From Paraburkholderia sediminicola (GTDB lineage Bacteria > Pseudomonadota > Gammaproteobacteria > Burkholderiales > Burkholderiaceae): a stretch of 64,000 bases of DNA. The stretch is from the NCBI RefSeq assembly GCF_902859805.1, contig NZ_CADIKC010000001.1:496001-560000 (forward strand), in the 5' to 3' direction. The position numbers were made by a program, and so were the translations under genes. This document shows, one piece after another, positions 60,164-64,000 of this stretch (position 1 is its first letter; each line of letters begins with the position of its first letter). The notes under the pieces are model-generated. The model saw only the letters and a program-made list of their open reading frames with translations. It searched no databases and was not told the origin of the DNA.

Positions 60164-60583
60164 ATGCGCCTTCAACTCCGTCCCACGCTCCTCGCCACCG
60201 TTGCCAGCGCGGCGCTGTTCGCCGCCGTCAGCGCGTGGTCCGCGCATGTGCTCCTCACGCCGCTGCCGCACGCCAATCCGCAGGCCCAGCCCATCGCTGC
60301 GATCGACGCCACCGGCGGCGGCGCGCTGTTCGGCGCCGCGCCGGATCAGGGGCATCGCGACGACGTGCAACTGCTCGGCATTCTCGCGTTCGATCCGCAT
60401 CACGCCGCGGCTATCGTGAGTGTGGGTGGCGAGGCGGCACGCGTGGTGCGCGTGAACGGCGCCATCAGCAATGCGGCGACGCTGGCAGAGGTGCATGGCC
60501 GCTCGATCGTCGTCGAGCACAATGGCGTGCGACGTGAAATCGCGCTGCCGGCAGTGGATTCGCCAAGTGCTTTTGTCCGATAG
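60164..60583 (+). CDS. gspC: T2SS inner-membrane coupling protein GspC (short form)
   Basis: 139 residues from the ATG at 60164. One transmembrane helix (about 8-30) precedes the homology-region domain (about 40-125; GGALFGAAPDQGHRDDVQLLGILAF; AIVSVGGEAARVVRVN) that contacts GspD. The C-terminal PDZ domain of many GspC proteins is absent. It is transcribed opposite to gspG and gspF. Length is short for the family (often about 170-300). Confidence 0.85.
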   Translation: MRLQLRPTLLATVASAALFAAVSAWSAHVLLTPLPHANPQAQPIAAIDATGGGALFGAAPDQGHRDDVQLLGILAFDPHHAAAIVSVGGEAARVVRVNGAISNAATLAEVHGRSIVVEHNGVRREIALPAVDSPSAFVR

Positions 60584-60645
60584 ATCGCACATATTGCAAA
60601 CGCGGCCAGAACGGCAGGCAGTCAGCGTAAAAGCGGCTGCGTGCA

Positions 60646-61875
60646 TCAATGCACCAGGTTATTCAATTCGATAATCGGCAGCATTACCGCCAGCACAATC
60701 ACGAGTACGGTGCCGCCCATCGCGAGAATCAACAGCGGTTCCATCAAACTCGTCAGGAACATCGTGCGACGCTCGAGTTCTGACGCTTCACCCGCAGCGG
60801 CGCGGTCGAGCATCGTGGTCACGTCACCGGTCGCTTCGCCTGAACGGATCAGATGCACCAGCACCGGCGGGAAGGTCTTCGTATTGCCGAGCGCGCGAGA
60901 GAGCGCCGTGCCTTCGCGGACCCGCACGATTGCGTCATCCACCAGCGTGCGCATCGCGCGATTGCTGAGCGTTTCACCCGCTGCCTGCAACGCGCGTAAG
61001 ATCGGCACGCCTGCGGCGATCAGAATGCCGAGCGTGCTCGCAAAGCGCACCGTGTTGTAGCCCCGCACGAGTTTGCCTGCGAGAGGCGCCGTCAATATCC
61101 ACCTGTCGAAAGAGAGCCGTGGCCCACGCTGCGCCAGGATGGAGCGCACGCCATAAACGATCACAATCAACGCGATCAGCGCCGCCCACCACCATTGCCG
61201 CACAAAGCCGGACAGCGCCATCATCAACACGGTGAGAAACGGCAATTGCTGCTTTGTGCTGGCAAACACGTTCACCACTTGCGGCACCACATAGCTCAAC
61301 AGGAATGTAACGATGCCAAAGGCCACCACGGTGACGACCGCGGGATACGTGAAAGCCAGCACGATCTTCTGCTTGAGCGCATTACGCTGTTCGATGTAGT
61401 CGGCGAGACGCGAGAGTACGAGACCGAGCTTGCCGGTGTGCTCGCCCGCCGAGACCAGTGCGCGATAAATGTCCGGAAAATCTTTGGGATGCTGCGCCAG
61501 CGCATTCGCGAATGAATGACCGCCGAGCACTTCGCCGCGAATCGCCGCGAGCAGGCTGCGCAGATAATCGCGCTCGGCCTGATCGGTGAGCACGGCAAGT
61601 GCTTCGTCGAGTGGCAGGCCCGCGACCAGCAGGCTCGCCAGTTGTCGCGTGAGCAACGCCTGCTCGCGTTGCGACAGTTTTCGGCCGAAGCCGCCCGACG
61701 CCTTCGCGCCTTTCGCTGACGCACCGCCTGCGTGGCTCGCCGCGGTGGCAACCGTCATCGGCACGAGGCCCTGGGCGCGTAACTGGCTGCGCACCGAGCG
61801 CGCGCTGTCACCGTCCAGCACGCCTCTTTTGGATTTGCCTGCTGCATCGATCGCTTCGAAACGGAACGCCGTCAT
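60646..61875 (-). CDS. gspF: T2SS inner-membrane platform protein GspF
   Basis: 409 residues from the ATG at 61873-61875 (MTAFRFEAIDAAGKSKRGVLD). Two repeated cytoplasmic T2SSF domains (about 75-195 and 275-395) and three transmembrane helices (including YPAVVTVVAFGIVTFLLSYV and near the C-terminus ILAMGGTVLVIVLAVMLPII) are visible. It anchors the pseudopilus motor. It lies 2 bp after gspE. Confidence 0.94.
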   Translation of the reverse strand: MTAFRFEAIDAAGKSKRGVLDGDSARSVRSQLRAQGLVPMTVATAASHAGGASAKGAKASGGFGRKLSQREQALLTRQLASLLVAGLPLDEALAVLTDQAERDYLRSLLAAIRGEVLGGHSFANALAQHPKDFPDIYRALVSAGEHTGKLGLVLSRLADYIEQRNALKQKIVLAFTYPAVVTVVAFGIVTFLLSYVVPQVVNVFASTKQQLPFLTVLMMALSGFVRQWWWAALIALIVIVYGVRSILAQRGPRLSFDRWILTAPLAGKLVRGYNTVRFASTLGILIAAGVPILRALQAAGETLSNRAMRTLVDDAIVRVREGTALSRALGNTKTFPPVLVHLIRSGEATGDVTTMLDRAAAGEASELERRTMFLTSLMEPLLILAMGGTVLVIVLAVMLPIIELNNLVH

Positions 61876-61877
61876 GA

Positions 61878-63482
61878 TCAGCTCCCTCCGGTTACTCTTA
61901 CGATTTCTTCGAGCGACGTCAGCCCGGAGGCAAGCCAGCGGTCCGAGTCTTCGCGCAGCGTACGCATACCTTGCGCGCGGCCCGAAGTGAGAATTTCCGC
62001 GTCGGATGCGTTGCGGTGAACCAGCGTGCGGATTTCGTCGTCGATCAGAAGCAGTTCGTAGACACCGCGACGTCCCGCATAACCGGACTGGCCGCACTTG
62101 TCGCAACCGACGGGATGCCAGCGCACGCTGCCATCTTCCTCGACACGTTCTTCGCGGCACACAGGGCACAGGCGCCGCACCAGCCGCTGTGCCAGCACGC
62201 CGAGCAGCGACGACGCCAGCAGGTAGGGTTCAACGCCCATGTCGGTCAAACGGGTCACGGCCGATGCCGCGTCGTTCGTGTGCAGCGTCGCCAGCACCAG
62301 GTGACCGGTGAGCGACGCCTGCACCGCGATCTGCGCGGTTTCCAGATCGCGGATTTCACCGATCATGATGACGTCCGGATCCTGCCGCAGAATCGAGCGC
62401 AGCGCCCGCGCGAAGGTCATGCCGATCCGTTCGTTGACCTGCGTCTGGCCGATGCCGGACAGGTCGTATTCGATCGGGTCTTCGACCGTCATGATGTTGG
62501 TGGTCGCGGTCTCGAGCCGCGACATCGAGGCGTACAGCGTGGTTGTCTTGCCCGAGCCGGTCGGACCGGTCACCAGCACGATGCCGTGCGGTTTGCCGAT
62601 CAGCTTGTCGAACTTGACGAGCGTGTCGGGTGCCATGCCGAGCGCTTCGAGATTCAGGCGCGAGGCGTCCTTTTCCAGCAGACGCAGCACCGCGCGTTCG
62701 CCGTGACCAGTCGGCAATGTGGAGACACGCACGTCGACTGGACGTCCGCCGACACGCAGCGTGATACGGCCATCCTGCGGCAGACGCTTCTCAGCAATGT
62801 CGAGCTGCGCCATGATCTTGATCCGCGAGATCAGCGCGCCGTGCAGCGCTTTTTTCGGCCGCACGACATCGCGTAACGTACCGTCGACACGGAAGCGCAC
62901 CACAGAAGACGTCTCGAACGGCTCGATGTGAATGTCCGAGGCCTGTTCGCGTGCAGCCTGCGTGAGCAACGCGTTGATCATGCGGATGATCGGTGCATCG
63001 TCTTCCGATTCGAGCAGATCCTCGATCTCGGGAATGTCCTGCATCAGGCGCGACAGATCGACTTCGCCTTCCACTTCGCCGACCACCTGCGCCGCGCTGC
63101 CATCCTGGCGCGCGTAGGCCTGGTTGATCGCCTGAGCGAGTTCATCGGCGGGCACCCGCACTACCGACAACGCGCCGAAGTTGCGCGCGACTTCAGCAAG
63201 CGCAGCGTCGCTGGTGCGTTCGCTGATCCAGACTTCGAGACTATCGGCGTGCTGATGCGCGACCAGAATCTGGCCGCCGCGGGCGAAGCCGTAGGGCACG
63301 AGACGCGCGGCGACTGCGGATGGTGCGATGCGTTCGGCTTTGGCGGCAACCGGCATCTGCCCGGCTGCGGCTGCAGCCGCAGCCGCACCTGCAGCCGCAC
63401 CCGCTACATCTGCACCCGCACCCACATTCGCGCGCGCCGCTGCCGACAGCATCGGCAACACCGGAGCCACTGGCGTGCTCAC
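61878..63482 (-). CDS. gspE: T2SS ATPase GspE
   Basis: 534 residues. Walker A GPTGSGKT is at 306-313, Walker B VIMIGEIRD at 371-379 and the His box at LATLHTND (398-405); a tetracysteine zinc module CPVC...CDKC lies at 439-463. The GTG start at 63482 overlaps the gspD stop (GTGA), so it is favoured. It adds an Ala/Gly-rich N-terminal stretch (about 12-42, eight alanines in a row at 33-40) unlike usual GspE; an internal Met43 would remove it. The enzyme powers pseudopilus assembly in the cytoplasm. Confidence 0.94.
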   Translation of the reverse strand: MSTPVAPVLPMLSAAARANVGAGADVAGAAAGAAAAAAAAGQMPVAAKAERIAPSAVAARLVPYGFARGGQILVAHQHADSLEVWISERTSDAALAEVARNFGALSVVRVPADELAQAINQAYARQDGSAAQVVGEVEGEVDLSRLMQDIPEIEDLLESEDDAPIIRMINALLTQAAREQASDIHIEPFETSSVVRFRVDGTLRDVVRPKKALHGALISRIKIMAQLDIAEKRLPQDGRITLRVGGRPVDVRVSTLPTGHGERAVLRLLEKDASRLNLEALGMAPDTLVKFDKLIGKPHGIVLVTGPTGSGKTTTLYASMSRLETATTNIMTVEDPIEYDLSGIGQTQVNERIGMTFARALRSILRQDPDVIMIGEIRDLETAQIAVQASLTGHLVLATLHTNDAASAVTRLTDMGVEPYLLASSLLGVLAQRLVRRLCPVCREERVEEDGSVRWHPVGCDKCGQSGYAGRRGVYELLLIDDEIRTLVHRNASDAEILTSGRAQGMRTLREDSDRWLASGLTSLEEIVRVTGGS

Positions 63483-64000
63483 GGCTGCACTCCCGGCGAC
63501 GATGTGGATGGCCCCGTAGGCACCGGATTAGCCTGCACTGCGCCGTTCATCGCGGAAGCGGCGTTCGGCTGCTGTGCCGAAGACGAAGACGGAGGCAAAG
63601 TCTGCGGCAATGACTGCGGCGGCGCCATCTGCTGACGACGCATCCTGTCGAGATCGAACAGATTCATCGCGGGCGAACCACCCTGGCTCGGGCCGATCGG
63701 CATCGGCGGAACCACCGGGTCATCGTTATCCTTGATCAGGTTGTTATCCGACTTGTACGCACCCGTCACGCCCTGGACGTAGTCGTAACGGTTCGACGTC
63801 ACAGCCTGCGCGGTATTGCGATCGCTGATGATCACAGGACGCAGAAACACCATCAGGTTGGTCTTATTGCGAGTCTTCTGTTCTGAACGGAACAACTGGC
63901 CAAGCCACGGAATATCGCCCAGCAGCGGCACCTTGCTGTTGCTCACCTGGTAGTTGTCCTGCATCAGGCCGCCCAGCACGATGATCTCGCCGTTATCGGC
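63479..64000 (-). CDS. gspD: T2SS secretin GspD, C-terminal part (gene runs off the right edge)
   Basis: The 173 visible residues begin ADNGEIIVLGGLMQDNYQVS and continue VPLLGDIPWLGQLFRSEQKTRNKTNLMVFLRPVI (key blocks VPLLGDIPWLG and NLMVFLRPVII), the conserved end of the secretin barrel. A roughly 110-residue Pro/Ser/Gln-rich tail follows. It is the outer-membrane channel of the T2SS. Its stop overlaps the gspE start by 4 bp, making it the head of the gspDEF unit. Confidence 0.93.
   Translation of the reverse strand, partial: ADNGEIIVLGGLMQDNYQVSNSKVPLLGDIPWLGQLFRSEQKTRNKTNLMVFLRPVIISDRNTAQAVTSNRYDYVQGVTGAYKSDNNLIKDNDDPVVPPMPIGPSQGGSPAMNLFDLDRMRRQQMAPPQSLPQTLPPSSSSAQQPNAASAMNGAVQANPVPTGPSTSSPGVQP

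Noticed and set aside
1-64000. CRISPR arrays, insertion sequences, prophage genes, tRNA or rRNA genes
   Set aside because: No regularly spaced repeats, transposase or phage structural motifs, and no cloverleaf or rRNA-like sequence was noticed on reading both strands.

Overview
The window is a high-GC chromosomal segment whose gene content points to the Burkholderiaceae, most likely Paraburkholderia. The pointers are a gsp type II secretion (T2SS) cluster with gspC inverted, a DUF3443/DUF2844 pair, a TIGR01985-type phasin, EmrAB-NodT efflux and many short ATGA/GTGA gene overlaps. I saw no rRNA, tRNA, insertion sequence, prophage or CRISPR array. The genus is an inference; no database was searched.

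Layout: (1) 1-7472: an IclR-type regulator (partial) divergent from a catabolic operon made of a polyamine-type ABC importer, a three-subunit HcnABC/opine-oxidase-like flavoenzyme and, last, the binding protein. (2) 7473-13078: a small membrane protein, a ketopantoate reductase-family gene, a nucleoside salvage operon (nupC-cdd-nucleoside hydrolase) and a thiolase. (3) 13124-18272: two tandem MarR regulators and an EmrA-EmrB-NodT tripartite efflux pump, with a shared operator-like palindrome in front of three genes. (4) 18439-22492: an IclR-type gene, then a GlnHPQ-type amino-acid ABC transporter overlapping a hutG-type formimidoylglutamase gene. (5) 22700-31448: two transglutaminase-fold proteins, a circularly permuted ATP-grasp/alpha-E protein, a DUF2126 amidoligase and a divergent zinc metallopeptidase, together a predicted peptide ligation/modification system. 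(6) 31563-39956: exported DUF3443 and DUF2844 proteins, a phasin, two small exported proteins, a candidate 27-aa membrane peptide, and a mipA-response regulator-histidine kinase operon with two OmpR-type boxes. (7) 39999-44036: GST, MDR-family reductase, TetR regulator with a clear operator, and a Do-type protease. (8) 44119-55253: small unknown proteins, then a nine-gene same-strand cassette running FhaC/ShlB-type transporter, ExbB fused to DUF2341 and LamG-like domains, ExbD, TonB, porin, coiled-coil protein, YbjN-like protein, a second TonB-like protein and a parvulin PPIase. (9) 55500-64000: T2SS genes gspD (partial), E, F, C (opposite strand), G, H, L, M, plus a displaced gspK beside an orphan Phd/YefM-type antitoxin. 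gspI, gspJ and gspN are not in the window.

Two systems stand out. The first is the TonB/ExbBD-linked two-partner-secretion cassette beside a reduced T2SS. From memory its layout recalls the Pseudomonas aeruginosa pdt (PUMA3)/hxc neighbourhood, but no TpsA cargo gene is present. The second is the transglutaminase-ATP-grasp-amidoligase-metallopeptidase cluster, which belongs to a predicted class of peptide-tagging systems with no established substrate that I know of.
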